Part shown: positions 56,644-64,000 of the stretch, piece after piece
How positions within the stretch are numbered: the first letter of the stretch is position 1
How the letters are laid out: the number at the start of each line of letters is the position of its first letter
NCBI RefSeq assembly: GCF_900114085.1
Contig: NZ_FORU01000010.1
Coordinates: forward strand, 58,242 to 122,241
Direction of reading: 5' to 3'
Length of the DNA stretch: 64,000 nucleotides
Origin: Myroides guanonis
GTDB taxonomy: Bacteria; Bacteroidota; Bacteroidia; Flavobacteriales; Flavobacteriaceae
Notes under the pieces: generated by a model
Database searches by the model: none
What the model saw: the letters and a program-made list of their open reading frames with translations, nothing else
Told to the model about the DNA's origin: nothing
Program-made: the position numbers and the translations under genes

Positions 56644-58188
56644 ATGGCAAAACAAGATGATATTTTTAAGAACGTAATTTCGCACGCAAAGGAGTACGGA
56701 TATATATTTCCGTCAAGTGAAATATACGATGGTTTAAGCGCAGTGTATGACTACGCACAAAACGGTGTTGAGTTAAAAAGAAATATACGTGAATATTGGT
56801 GGAAATCCATGGTACAAATGCATGAAAATATTGTAGGAATTGACGCCTCAATCTTTATGCATCCAACAACATGGAAAGCATCAGGTCACGTAGATGCTTT
56901 TAACGACCCCTTGATTGACAATAAAGACAGTAAAAAAAGATACAGAGCAGACGTTTTAATCGAAGATTATTGTGAGAAGCTACATCAAAAGGCACTTAAA
57001 GAAATCGAAAAAGCACAAAAGCGTTTTGGAGATTCTTTTGACGAAGCTGAATTTGTAAATACAAACCCAAGAGTAATAGGGTACCATACTAAAAAGAAAG
57101 AGATTTTAGAGCGTATGGCACGTGGATTAGATTCTGGTGATTTAGCTGATGTAAAAGCATTAATTGAAGAATTAGAAATCGCAGATCCAGAGTCAGGTTC
57201 TAAAAATTGGACTGAAGTACGTCAATTTAATTTGATGTTTGGAACAAAACTCGGAGCTTCTGCAGACACTGCTATGGACCTATACTTACGTCCTGAAACA
57301 GCTCAAGGTATTTTTGTAAACTTCCTAAACGTACAAAAAACTGGAAGAATGAAAATTCCTTTTGGAATCGCTCAAACAGGTAAAGCATTCCGTAACGAAA
57401 TTGTTGCAAGACAGTTCATTTTCCGTATGCGTGAGTTTGAACAAATGGAAATGCAATATTTTGTAAAACCAGGAGAAGAAATGAAATGGTACGAGTATTG
57501 GAAAGAAACTCGTCACAAATGGCATTTATCTTTAGGTTTAGGTGCTGAGAACTATCGTTTTCATGACCATGAAAAGTTAGCTCATTATGCTAATGCTGCT
57601 ACAGATATAGAGTTCAATTTCCCTTTCGGTTTCAAAGAGCTAGAAGGAATTCACTCTCGTACAGACTTTGACCTTAAAGCTCATGAACAACACTCTGGTA
57701 AAAAACTTCAATATTTTGATAATGAAACTAATTCATCTTTCACTCCTTATGTAGTTGAAACTTCAGTTGGTTTGGACCGTTTGTTTTTAGCAGTTTTTTC
57801 GAAATCTTTACAAGAAGAAGTTTTAGAAGATGGAAGTGTTCGTACAGTATTAAGACTACCATCAGTTTTAGCTCCAACTAAAGCTGCTATACTGCCTTTG
57901 GTTAGAAAAGACGGTCTACCAGATATCGCAAAAGATATTATTGAAGACCTTAAATGGGAGTTTAATGTCGCTTACGATGATAAAGACGCTGTTGGTCGTC
58001 GTTACCGTCGTCAAGATGCATTGGGAACTCCTTTCTGTATAACAGTAGACCATCAAACATTGGAAGACAAAACTGTAACTATTCGACATAGAGATTCTAT
58101 GAAACAAGACAGGGTTGCTATATCAGACTTAAAGTCAATAATTAATGATGAAATATCAATTAAAAATTGGTTAAAAAAAATGAACTAG
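56644..58188 (+). CDS. glyS: Glycine--tRNA ligase, alpha2 type
   Basis: A 514-residue class II synthetase of the eukaryote/archaea-like dimeric form, not the alpha2beta2 form of E. coli. It shows motif 1 (KNVISHAKEYGYIFPSSEIY start, W WKSMVQ), motif 2 (FRNEIVARQFIFRMREFEQ) and motif 3 (TSVGLDRLFLAVF), and a C-terminal anticodon-binding domain (about 420-514). This form is standard in Bacteroidota. Monocistronic with a good terminator. Confidence 0.95.
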   Translation: MAKQDDIFKNVISHAKEYGYIFPSSEIYDGLSAVYDYAQNGVELKRNIREYWWKSMVQMHENIVGIDASIFMHPTTWKASGHVDAFNDPLIDNKDSKKRYRADVLIEDYCEKLHQKALKEIEKAQKRFGDSFDEAEFVNTNPRVIGYHTKKKEILERMARGLDSGDLADVKALIEELEIADPESGSKNWTEVRQFNLMFGTKLGASADTAMDLYLRPETAQGIFVNFLNVQKTGRMKIPFGIAQTGKAFRNEIVARQFIFRMREFEQMEMQYFVKPGEEMKWYEYWKETRHKWHLSLGLGAENYRFHDHEKLAHYANAATDIEFNFPFGFKELEGIHSRTDFDLKAHEQHSGKKLQYFDNETNSSFTPYVVETSVGLDRLFLAVFSKSLQEEVLEDGSVRTVLRLPSVLAPTKAAILPLVRKDGLPDIAKDIIEDLKWEFNVAYDDKDAVGRRYRRQDALGTPFCITVDHQTLEDKTVTIRHRDSMKQDRVAISDLKSIINDEISIKNWLKKMN

Positions 58189-58213
58189 AATACTAGTCAT
58201 TTCTATATTCCAT

Positions 58214-58250
58214 AAAACGGTGTTTAAGATAAAACTTAAACACCGTTTTT
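58214..58250 (+). terminator. Terminator after glyS
   Basis: A perfect 15-bp stem (AAAACGGTGTTTAAG and its complement) with a 6-nt loop and T tail. Confidence 0.9.
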
Positions 58251-58330
58251 CATTTATACTATTTTTCTTTAACTTAGAGAAATATATGCGTTCTTAATCT
58301 AGGTTAAGGGAGCAATCACCTTCTATTAGT

Positions 58331-58338
58331 TAGTTTTG
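58331..58338 (+). promoter_or_regulatory. -7 box of the YceI-like gene
   Basis: TAGTTTTG matches TAnnTTTG 23 bp before the ATG; no clear -33 element. Confidence 0.4.
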
Positions 58339-58361
58339 TAATCAAATAAAAAATAAATATC

Positions 58362-58940
58362 ATGAAAAAATCAACTTATTTATTCGTTGTAGCTCTATTC
58401 TCAATAGCCTCTTTTGCACAAACTACTTGGAATGTAGACCCAATGCACTCATTCCTAAATTTCTCTGTCAAACACATGGGAATATCCTTTGTTGACGGAA
58501 AATTTGATAAATATGAAGGTGTATACAATGGTACATCTGATGACCTTACTAAAGGAGTATTTAAGTTTTCAATCGATGCCAAAAGTATAAATACAGGAAT
58601 TGAGATGAGAGACCAGCATTTAACATCACCAGATTTCTTTGATGTAGAAAAGTATGGTCAACTAAATTTTGAATCAACTAAAATCACTAAAGTAAAAGGT
58701 TCTGAAAATCAATATAAACTGGTAGGTTTTATCACTATAAAAGACATCAAAAAACCGATTACATTCGATTTAACATACGGCGGTCACTTAGCAGATGATG
58801 GAAACGGATTGCAAAGAATGGGGATTCAAGCAAAAGCAACATTAAATCGTTTTGATTTTGGAATTGCTTACGATCCCTCTGCTACAGCAATTGCAAAAGA
58901 TATCACATTAAACATCAACCTAGAGTTTACTGCTAAATAA
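58362..58940 (+). CDS. YceI-family periplasmic lipid-binding-like protein
   Basis: A 192-residue exported protein. The signal peptide ends SIASFAQ (about residue 19). The mature YceI lipocalin-like barrel shows WNVDPMHSFLNFSVKHMG, RDQHLTSPDFFDVEKYGQ, and IKDIKKPITFDLTYGG. Family members bind polyisoprenoids; a role in quinone or isoprenoid handling in the periplasm is a family inference. Monocistronic. Confidence 0.92.
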   Translation: MKKSTYLFVVALFSIASFAQTTWNVDPMHSFLNFSVKHMGISFVDGKFDKYEGVYNGTSDDLTKGVFKFSIDAKSINTGIEMRDQHLTSPDFFDVEKYGQLNFESTKITKVKGSENQYKLVGFITIKDIKKPITFDLTYGGHLADDGNGLQRMGIQAKATLNRFDFGIAYDPSATAIAKDITLNINLEFTAK

Positions 58941-58970
58941 CTTTATGCATTTTAAATTTAATTTCTAACA

Positions 58971-59008
58971 AAAGAGGCAATTACATTAGTAATGTAATTG
59001 CCTCTTTT
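58971..59008 (+). terminator. Bidirectional terminator after the YceI-like gene
   Basis: Two 18-bp perfectly complementary arms separated by a single base; the A and T ends allow use by both convergent genes. Confidence 0.85.
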
Positions 59009-59021
59009 AGTTAAAACTATT

Positions 59022-59654
59022 TTAGTTTTGAAACTCACTCACTACAACTATTCTGTCTTCTTCTGAACTCATAGCTTTTTCAATCATTTTTGAGGCTAAA
59101 ACCTGAACCGGTAGTGGTTTATAAGATTTAAAAACACCTATCGAATTAAATGCATTAAGCATTTTTTCAGCAAGACGTTCGCCGAATCTATCAGAATCAG
59201 GTCTCTTTAATAATCCCGGCTTCATAATTACAAGTTTTTCAAATGAAAGTTTATCAATAGCATTCTCTAACTCTCCTTTCATTCTTGAATAGAACATCTT
59301 TGAATCAGAATTTGCTCCTTGTGCTGACACCAACACAAAAACAGGTACTTTATTTAAAGAAGCATTTTTAGCAAAATTGTATTGATACTCGTAATCAACC
59401 TTCCATTGCTTTTCTTTACTTCCAGCTTGCTTCAATGTCGTACCCAAACAAGAAAAAGCAACATCTCCTTGAATTAAATTAGCCCATTCATCATGATTAT
59501 TGAAATCTACTTGATGTACTTTCAGCTTATCATTTTCCAAAGGAAATTCCGAACGAACAAATACTACTACTTCACTAAATCTATCATCTTCTAACAATTG
59601 TTGCACTAAAGAATAACCAGTAGCCCCTGTAGCACCTATAACTAAACATTTCAT
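59022..59654 (-). CDS. NAD(P)H-binding Rossmann protein (TIP30/atypical SDR-like)
   Basis: A 210-residue cytosolic protein. The nucleotide motif GATGATG lies near the start (VIGATGATGYSLVQQLL), and the FVLVSAQGANSDSKMFYSRMKGELE segment carries the conserved Ser, Tyr and Lys of atypical SDRs. Short form without a substrate domain. Function unknown; family members are linked to NADPH sensing or sugar/isoprenoid dehydrogenation. Confidence 0.85.
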   Translation of the reverse strand: MKCLVIGATGATGYSLVQQLLEDDRFSEVVVFVRSEFPLENDKLKVHQVDFNNHDEWANLIQGDVAFSCLGTTLKQAGSKEKQWKVDYEYQYNFAKNASLNKVPVFVLVSAQGANSDSKMFYSRMKGELENAIDKLSFEKLVIMKPGLLKRPDSDRFGERLAEKMLNAFNSIGVFKSYKPLPVQVLASKMIEKAMSSEEDRIVVVSEFQN

Positions 59655-59673
59655 AATATTCGTCTTTTATAGT

Positions 59674-60054
59674 TTATAAAAACTTTCCTTCTACATAATA
59701 CCAACTTCCTTGTAAAAACTCAAACTTAGAACTTTCATAATGATCTTGACTTTGTAAATTACCGTCTAAAAAGTAAGCCTTGAAAACTACATTTGTTTCT
59801 GAAGTTTCCAATATTTCAAGTTTAAGCCATTTATTTTCTAATGCCCATGCCTCTATATCTTTTCTATTATGTAAATAACGTTTTTTAGGATGAGTAGTTT
59901 CGATTAAATATGCAGACTTACATAAAACATACGCCGTATATCGTGAACGCATTAAAGCCTCTGCACTGGGTGCATTCTGCCTCCTCTCTATATAACGACC
60001 ACAACAATTCTGATAATCAGTTAAACTTCCACAAAAACATTTTATTTTATCCAT
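59674..60054 (-). CDS. YchJ-like protein with SEC-C zinc motif
   Basis: A 126-residue protein. The N-terminal C-x-C ... CC cluster (Cys7, Cys9, then NCCG) is a SEC-C-like zinc-binding motif, and APSAEALMRSRYTAYVL is the YchJ signature. A cystatin-like NTF2-type fold is known for the family. Cellular role unknown. Its start overlaps the stop of the upstream 67-residue gene by one base (TAATG). Confidence 0.88.
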   Translation of the reverse strand: MDKIKCFCGSLTDYQNCCGRYIERRQNAPSAEALMRSRYTAYVLCKSAYLIETTHPKKRYLHNRKDIEAWALENKWLKLEILETSETNVVFKAYFLDGNLQSQDHYESSKFEFLQGSWYYVEGKFL

Positions 60055-60257
60055 TACAACTTACCTTCTAATTCCTCCACTATTTTCAAAAACTTTCCAA
60101 TACGAACTAACTCGTCGTCATTGTCTGCAAAATCTAAAGCATCATATAAATCAACCCGTATACTTTCAATTTTTGACATCGATTTAATCTTGTCTTTTTC
60201 TGCCATTAAAACCATCAATTGCATTATCTCACGCTGTAATTCATCTAACTTCTTCAT
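60054..60257 (-). CDS. Small helical protein of unknown function
   Basis: A 67-residue, charged, probably coiled-coil protein (LQREIMQLMVLMAEKDKIK) without signal peptide or cysteine. It precedes and overlaps the YchJ-like gene. I do not recognise the family; the tight coupling (TAATG) and coding-like composition support a real gene. Confidence 0.65.
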   Translation of the reverse strand: MKKLDELQREIMQLMVLMAEKDKIKSMSKIESIRVDLYDALDFADNDDELVRIGKFLKIVEELEGKL

Positions 60258-60378
60258 ATATTATTCTTTGTAAAACTAATTCTCTTTTAACTATAACAAA
60301 GATACTATCAAAAAATGTCACGTACTATTTTTTTTCCCATGTACTATTTTACTAAATTCGATAGAAAAACAACAAGCT

Positions 60379-61059
60379 ATGTGGAGTTCGTTTTTAAATC
60401 TTTTATTTCCAAAACTGTGTTTTGGATGCCAAGAAATGCTTTTAAACAATGAAGAGGTTATTTGTCGACTATGTAGAAATTCACTTCCTTTAACTCATCA
60501 TTGCAATATGGTAAAAAACGAAGCTACACGTAAATTTTACGGAAGAATCCCTATTGAATATGCTTCTTCTTTTCTCTACTATAGTAAAGGGGGGATTGTT
60601 CAAAATATACTTCACCATCTCAAATATCGCAACCAACCTGAAATTAGCTATTTTTTAGGGAAGATGTATGCTCAGAAACTTCTTTCTTCCCCTTATTATA
60701 AGCACTTAGACGCTATTATACCAGTACCTTTACATAAAGACAAACTTAGAAGCCGAGGCTATAACCAGCTAAACGGGTTTGCTCAAGCATTATCAGAAGA
60801 ATTAAAAATTCCAATAGCCAACCATTTGCTATATAAAACAAAAAATTACAGTTCTCAAACAAAGAAAAGCATATTTGATAGAACATCAAAAACAGAAGAA
60901 AAATTTGAAATCAAATACAATCTAGAAGACTCAAATAAACACTATCTTTTAATAGATGATATACTAACAACAGGTGGAACCATTGAGTCATGTGCAAAAA
61001 AAATATTACAAATTCCTAACTGTAAAATTAGTATAGCTTGTCTTGCATCAACGCGATAA
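60379..61059 (+). CDS. ComF-family phosphoribosyltransferase-like protein
   Basis: A 226-residue protein. A zinc ribbon near the N-terminus (Cys14, Cys17, Cys29, Cys32; LCFGC ... CRLC) is followed by a PRTase domain with the PRPP-binding LLIDDILTTGGT. HPLH-type segment AIIPVPLHKDKLRSRGYNQ is a ComF hallmark. In naturally competent bacteria ComF helps take up DNA; here the link to competence is inferred. It is divergent from the YchJ block. Confidence 0.9.
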   Translation: MWSSFLNLLFPKLCFGCQEMLLNNEEVICRLCRNSLPLTHHCNMVKNEATRKFYGRIPIEYASSFLYYSKGGIVQNILHHLKYRNQPEISYFLGKMYAQKLLSSPYYKHLDAIIPVPLHKDKLRSRGYNQLNGFAQALSEELKIPIANHLLYKTKNYSSQTKKSIFDRTSKTEEKFEIKYNLEDSNKHYLLIDDILTTGGTIESCAKKILQIPNCKISIACLASTR

Positions 61060-61182
61060 ACTCATCTTAACCTAAACGAAGAACAATTGATATACCAATC
61101 CCTACTAACAATTTAAACTTTTAATCCCTATATTTTATTAGTAAAAAATATAATCGTTTCTTTGCTTTATAAACTTTTTGCT

Positions 61183-62781
61183 ATGATTAAAATGCGCTAT
61201 ATCGTATTAGTAACTATTATAATTATCTGTTTTTCAAATTGTGCCAAACGAGGCTATATTACAGGAGGAGATATAGATACCATTCCACCAGTAGCATTAT
61301 CATTTCAACCTAAAAACTCTTCAACCAATTTCAACCAAAAGGAGTTCAAAATTACTTTTGACGAGTACATTAAATTAAAAAATATCAATCAAAACTTGAT
61401 AATTTCCCCACCGATGGAAAACATACCTGATGTAACACCAATGGGAAGCGCAAGTAAAGTACTTACAGTAAAAATAAAAGACACATTAAGTCCTAATACC
61501 ACCTATAGTTTTAACTTTGGAGAAAGTATAACTGACAACAATGAAGGTAATGTATTCCCGCAATTTAAATACATATTTTCAACCGGTGATTATATAGACT
61601 CTTTAACCGTATCTGGGACTATAAAATCCGCTAATCAATTAAAGCCCGATAATTTCGTAAACATCATGCTATATGATGCAAAAACGTTTACTGACTCAAC
61701 AGTATATAAACAAAAACCTTTATACATAACTAATACACTCGATAGTTTAACGACTTTCAAAATCGAAAATATCAAGGAGGGAAGTTATTACATACTCGCA
61801 CTAAAGGACAAAAACAACAATTATAAATTTGACCCTGCACAAGACAAGATAGGATTTATAAAAGATTCTATTCAAATACCCACAGATGAAAGTTACGATT
61901 TAACACTATTTAAATCCCAAGAAAAATTTAAAGCAACCCGACCTGCTCAAGTATCTCAGAACAAATGGTATTTACCATATCAAGGAGGAGCAGACAGTGT
62001 AAATATCACTGTGAAAAATGGTGAAGAACTTATAAAAAGTACATTTACCTATCTTCCCGCCAAAGATAGTTTACAAGTTTGGTTTCCTAAAATCGAGTTA
62101 GATTCACTATCAGTTTTAGTTTCTAAAAAAGATTATTCTGAAACTTTTACTGTCCGACCTAGACCAAATATGAAAACTGTTGACACATTAAGTATTAGTG
62201 CAGTACAAAGCAACACGCTAGACTTAAAAGATACTTTTAAGCTAATTAGTAAAACTCCAATTTCAGAAATTAATTCCAATAATATTTTCATCACGGATAA
62301 AGATTCTTCAAAAATTCCTTTTGAATATATAAATGACTTTAAAGAGCAAAAAATTCAGCTTGTATTTCAGAAAAAGGAAGCGGATCGTTATACAATCGAA
62401 CTACTCCCAGGAGCTTTAATAGATTTCTTCGGAAAAGAGAATGATAGTATAAAATTTGAGGTTAAAACCAAAGAAAAAACAGACTATGGAAATTTAAACG
62501 TTCACTTAAATGGCGTAAAGCGTTTCCCTATCATTTTACAAATATTAGACAGTAAAGAAGAAGTCGTATCAGAAGTTTATAGTGAAAAAGAAACCTCTAT
62601 CCTTTTCGACTTACTACCACCTAAATTGTATTACTTAAGAATAATATACGATGACAATAAAAATAGAAAATGGGATTCAGGCTATTATTTTGACAGAAGG
62701 CAACCTGAAGAAACTATTTATCATCCAGAACAAATAGATGTTAGAGCCAATTGGGATATTGAACAAACTATTCAATTATAA
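61183..62781 (+). CDS. Lipoprotein with bacterial Ig-like domain
   Basis: About 532 residues. Candidate starts are ATG at 61183 and 61192; an upstream TTG is less likely. The signal peptide ends FSNC, so Cys20 is lipidated. The N-terminal region IPPVALSFQPKNSSTNFN is the start of an SbsA-type bacterial Ig-like domain (about 40-145); further beta-sandwich repeats and a carboxypeptidase-regulatory-like turn (EGSYYILALKDKNNNYKFDP) follow, and a second such motif is near the C-terminus. Probably an envelope protein. Function unknown. Confidence 0.82.
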   Translation: MIKMRYIVLVTIIIICFSNCAKRGYITGGDIDTIPPVALSFQPKNSSTNFNQKEFKITFDEYIKLKNINQNLIISPPMENIPDVTPMGSASKVLTVKIKDTLSPNTTYSFNFGESITDNNEGNVFPQFKYIFSTGDYIDSLTVSGTIKSANQLKPDNFVNIMLYDAKTFTDSTVYKQKPLYITNTLDSLTTFKIENIKEGSYYILALKDKNNNYKFDPAQDKIGFIKDSIQIPTDESYDLTLFKSQEKFKATRPAQVSQNKWYLPYQGGADSVNITVKNGEELIKSTFTYLPAKDSLQVWFPKIELDSLSVLVSKKDYSETFTVRPRPNMKTVDTLSISAVQSNTLDLKDTFKLISKTPISEINSNNIFITDKDSSKIPFEYINDFKEQKIQLVFQKKEADRYTIELLPGALIDFFGKENDSIKFEVKTKEKTDYGNLNVHLNGVKRFPIILQILDSKEEVVSEVYSEKETSILFDLLPPKLYYLRIIYDDNKNRKWDSGYYFDRRQPEETIYHPEQIDVRANWDIEQTIQL

Positions 62782-62792
62782 TATAATCCACA

Positions 62793-62840
62793 ATAAGAAA
62801 GAGGGATGTAGATTTCAAAATCTACATCCCTCTTTCTTAT
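62793..62840. terminator. Bidirectional terminator, perfect 22-bp stem
   Basis: The arms 62793-62814 and 62819-62840 are exact complements around a 4-nt loop and lie between convergent genes. Confidence 0.88.
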
Positions 62841-62859
62841 AATAAAATTCGTTCAAAAC

Positions 62860-63627
62860 CTATAATGTAAATCGGTCAGCATCTTTTAAGAAACCAAAAC
62901 GAGCCCTAGCAATGTCTTGTTTTTCTTTGCTTATTAAAACATATGAAACACACTCTCCAATCATCGGTTCAGCAACATAGTGTCCTAGAAAATCAATGAC
63001 TTGTGAATGCCCAGAATATACATTGTTATTTTCATCAACACCCCAACGATTCACCCCAACAACATAACTCATGTTTTCAACAGCTCTAGCCTTTATAATA
63101 GTATCCCATGCATAAATTCTCTGGTCAGGCCAACTAGCAACATAAATCATCAAATCATATACTGCATCTAAGTTTCTTGAAAATACTGGAAACCTTAAAT
63201 CATAACATACCAAAGGACAAATATTCCATCCTTTATAATTAACAATTAATCTCTCTAATCCAGGCTTATAAACCTTTTCCTCACCTGCCAAAGAGAACAA
63301 ATGTCTCTTATCATAAGTTCTAAAACTTGCATCAGGAAACACAAAAAACAATCGATTAAAGAAACATTCATCCTCCTTAATAATCATACTTGCTGTAAGT
63401 GCAAAAGAATGCCTCTTAGCCATCGCTTTCATCCATTCGACTTCTTCTCCATCCATAATAGAATATCCACTCTCTGGTCTCATCGTAAAGCCAGAAGTAA
63501 ACATTTCAGGAAGTACAACCAAATCAACATCACTTTCTAATTGATTTAATATAGTATCGAAATATGCAATATTCTTCCTTTTATCCTCCCAAACTAAAGG
63601 AGCTTGAACTAACGCTACTTTCATCAT
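62860..63627 (-). CDS. Nitrilase-superfamily omega-amidase-like hydrolase
   Basis: A 255-residue cytosolic hydrolase. The catalytic Glu41 (LPEMFTSGF), Lys107 (YDKRHLFSLAGE) and Cys141 (LVCYDLRFPVFSR) triad is complete. The YDKRHLF and CYDLRFP context matches YafV/Nit2 omega-amidases, which hydrolyse 2-oxoglutaramate and related amides, a metabolite repair task. The start is ATG ATG (63627), either possible. Convergent with the Ig-like lipoprotein. Confidence 0.9.
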   Translation of the reverse strand: MMKVALVQAPLVWEDKRKNIAYFDTILNQLESDVDLVVLPEMFTSGFTMRPESGYSIMDGEEVEWMKAMAKRHSFALTASMIIKEDECFFNRLFFVFPDASFRTYDKRHLFSLAGEEKVYKPGLERLIVNYKGWNICPLVCYDLRFPVFSRNLDAVYDLMIYVASWPDQRIYAWDTIIKARAVENMSYVVGVNRWGVDENNNVYSGHSQVIDFLGHYVAEPMIGECVSYVLISKEKQDIARARFGFLKDADRFTL

Positions 63628-63705
63628 TCAAAATTTATATATACAAAGCTATGCAAAACATCACGTATTACTAACTCACATGTACTGTTTATATTTTACA
63701 GAAGC

Positions 63706-63739
63706 AAAAAAGGGTGAGACATCACTATCTCACCCTTTT
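63706..63739 (-). terminator. Terminator after the partial T9SS gene
   Basis: AAAAGGGTGAGA and its complement pair around an 8-nt loop; on the minus strand T follows. Confidence 0.88.
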
Positions 63740-63795
63740 CTATTATAAAAACATAGAACACTATCTAACGTTCAGTCTTACAAAGAAGTACACAA

Positions 63796-64000
63796 CTATC
63801 TTTTTAGTGAAAAATGTCCTTTGTATTCTCTTTTATTTCCTGAAAAATCATTGTACTCTATCGTAAACCAGTAATCCGTAGATGGCATTGGTCTACCTCC
63901 GTAAGTTCCATCCCAACCTTCTCCCAATGGACTCAGCTGTTTGAGTAACTTACCACTGCGGTCAAAGATATAAATCTTTGCACCTGGTTGACTCTTAACT
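63796..64000 (-). CDS. C-terminal end of a T9SS type B sorting-domain protein (5' part outside window)
   Basis: The minus strand is open from the window edge to TAG at 63796. The 67 visible residues contain AKIYIFDRSGKLLKQL, GWDGTYGGRPMPSTDYWFTI and the end REYKGHFSLKR, the hallmark of the gliding-motility-associated C-terminal domain used for T9SS export. The cargo domain lies beyond the right edge. This is the second such sorting domain in the window. Confidence 0.85.
   Translation of the reverse strand, partial: VKSQPGAKIYIFDRSGKLLKQLSPLGEGWDGTYGGRPMPSTDYWFTIEYNDFSGNKREYKGHFSLKR

Overview
The window is an A+T-rich bacterial chromosome segment, densely coding on both strands. It most likely comes from a gliding or T9SS-bearing member of the Flavobacteriaceae (phylum Bacteroidota). 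The support is direct: gldB and gldC, two type IX secretion (T9SS) type B sorting domains, a T9SS type A sorting-domain protein, a TonB-dependent receptor with an N-terminal carboxypeptidase-regulatory domain, promoter boxes of the Bacteroidota form TAnnTTTG, an alpha2-type glycyl-tRNA synthetase, and flavobacterial gene pairs such as BCCP-accC-carboxyltransferase. I do not assign a genus.

Layout. 1-5549: end of a glutaryl-CoA-dehydrogenase-like gene, a DUF3050 protein and an SDR reductase on +, then a minus-strand iron-sulfur/redox block (adrenodoxin-type ferredoxin, TrxR-like ferredoxin-NADP reductase, NifU-like scaffold, Mrp ATPase). 5550-7400: a DUF2807 protein flanked by probable gene remnants and a striking 11-bp-phased inverted repeat array. 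7401-10884: trmB-lysE-MGMT-like and a PhoB/PhoR-type two-component pair, minus strand. 11062-15552: divergent TonB receptor, surface lipoprotein and a stand-alone T9SS sorting-domain protein. 15690-21347: LuxE-like acyl-protein synthetase, gldC-gldB, nadE plus a lipoprotein, and dnaG lacking its zinc ligands. 21384-24870: an ECF sigma / anti-sigma / outer membrane operon. 25333-29317: polyprenyl synthase, rlmN, class I fumarase. 29534-34870: a giant T9SS type B secreted protein. 35290-46683: a nearly complete haem pathway (hemA-C-D-E-x-F-B on minus; AraC regulator, hemH, hemJ and a histidine kinase on +). The run between hemF and hemB is interrupted by a four-helix-bundle (23S rRNA IVP-type) gene with palindromic flanks. 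46693-48201: crotonase, a second 11-bp-periodic intergenic region, two identical tRNA-Gln genes. 48384-58188: DUF2723 glycosyltransferase, thiL, a three-gene acyl-CoA carboxylase operon, glyS. 58362-64000: YceI, NAD(P)-binding protein, YchJ-like protein, small ORF, ComF, Ig-like lipoprotein, omega-amidase, and the C-terminal end of another T9SS type B protein.

Most genes are core flavobacterial functions. I see no CRISPR array, transposase, prophage or classical defence island. The most unusual material is (i) the two intergenic arrays with an 11-bp period, one in inverted orientation with perfect 17-bp arms; (ii) the IVP-type gene with its flanking repeats inside the haem genes; (iii) PhoB-box-like direct repeats and a palindrome in the divergent region between the two-component pair and the TonB receptor, followed by a T9SS sorting domain with almost no cargo; (iv) an AraC-family regulator carrying a Cys-Pro motif between hemA and hemH; and (v) several proteins whose family-defining metal or acceptor cysteines are absent (DnaG, Mrp, MGMT-like).
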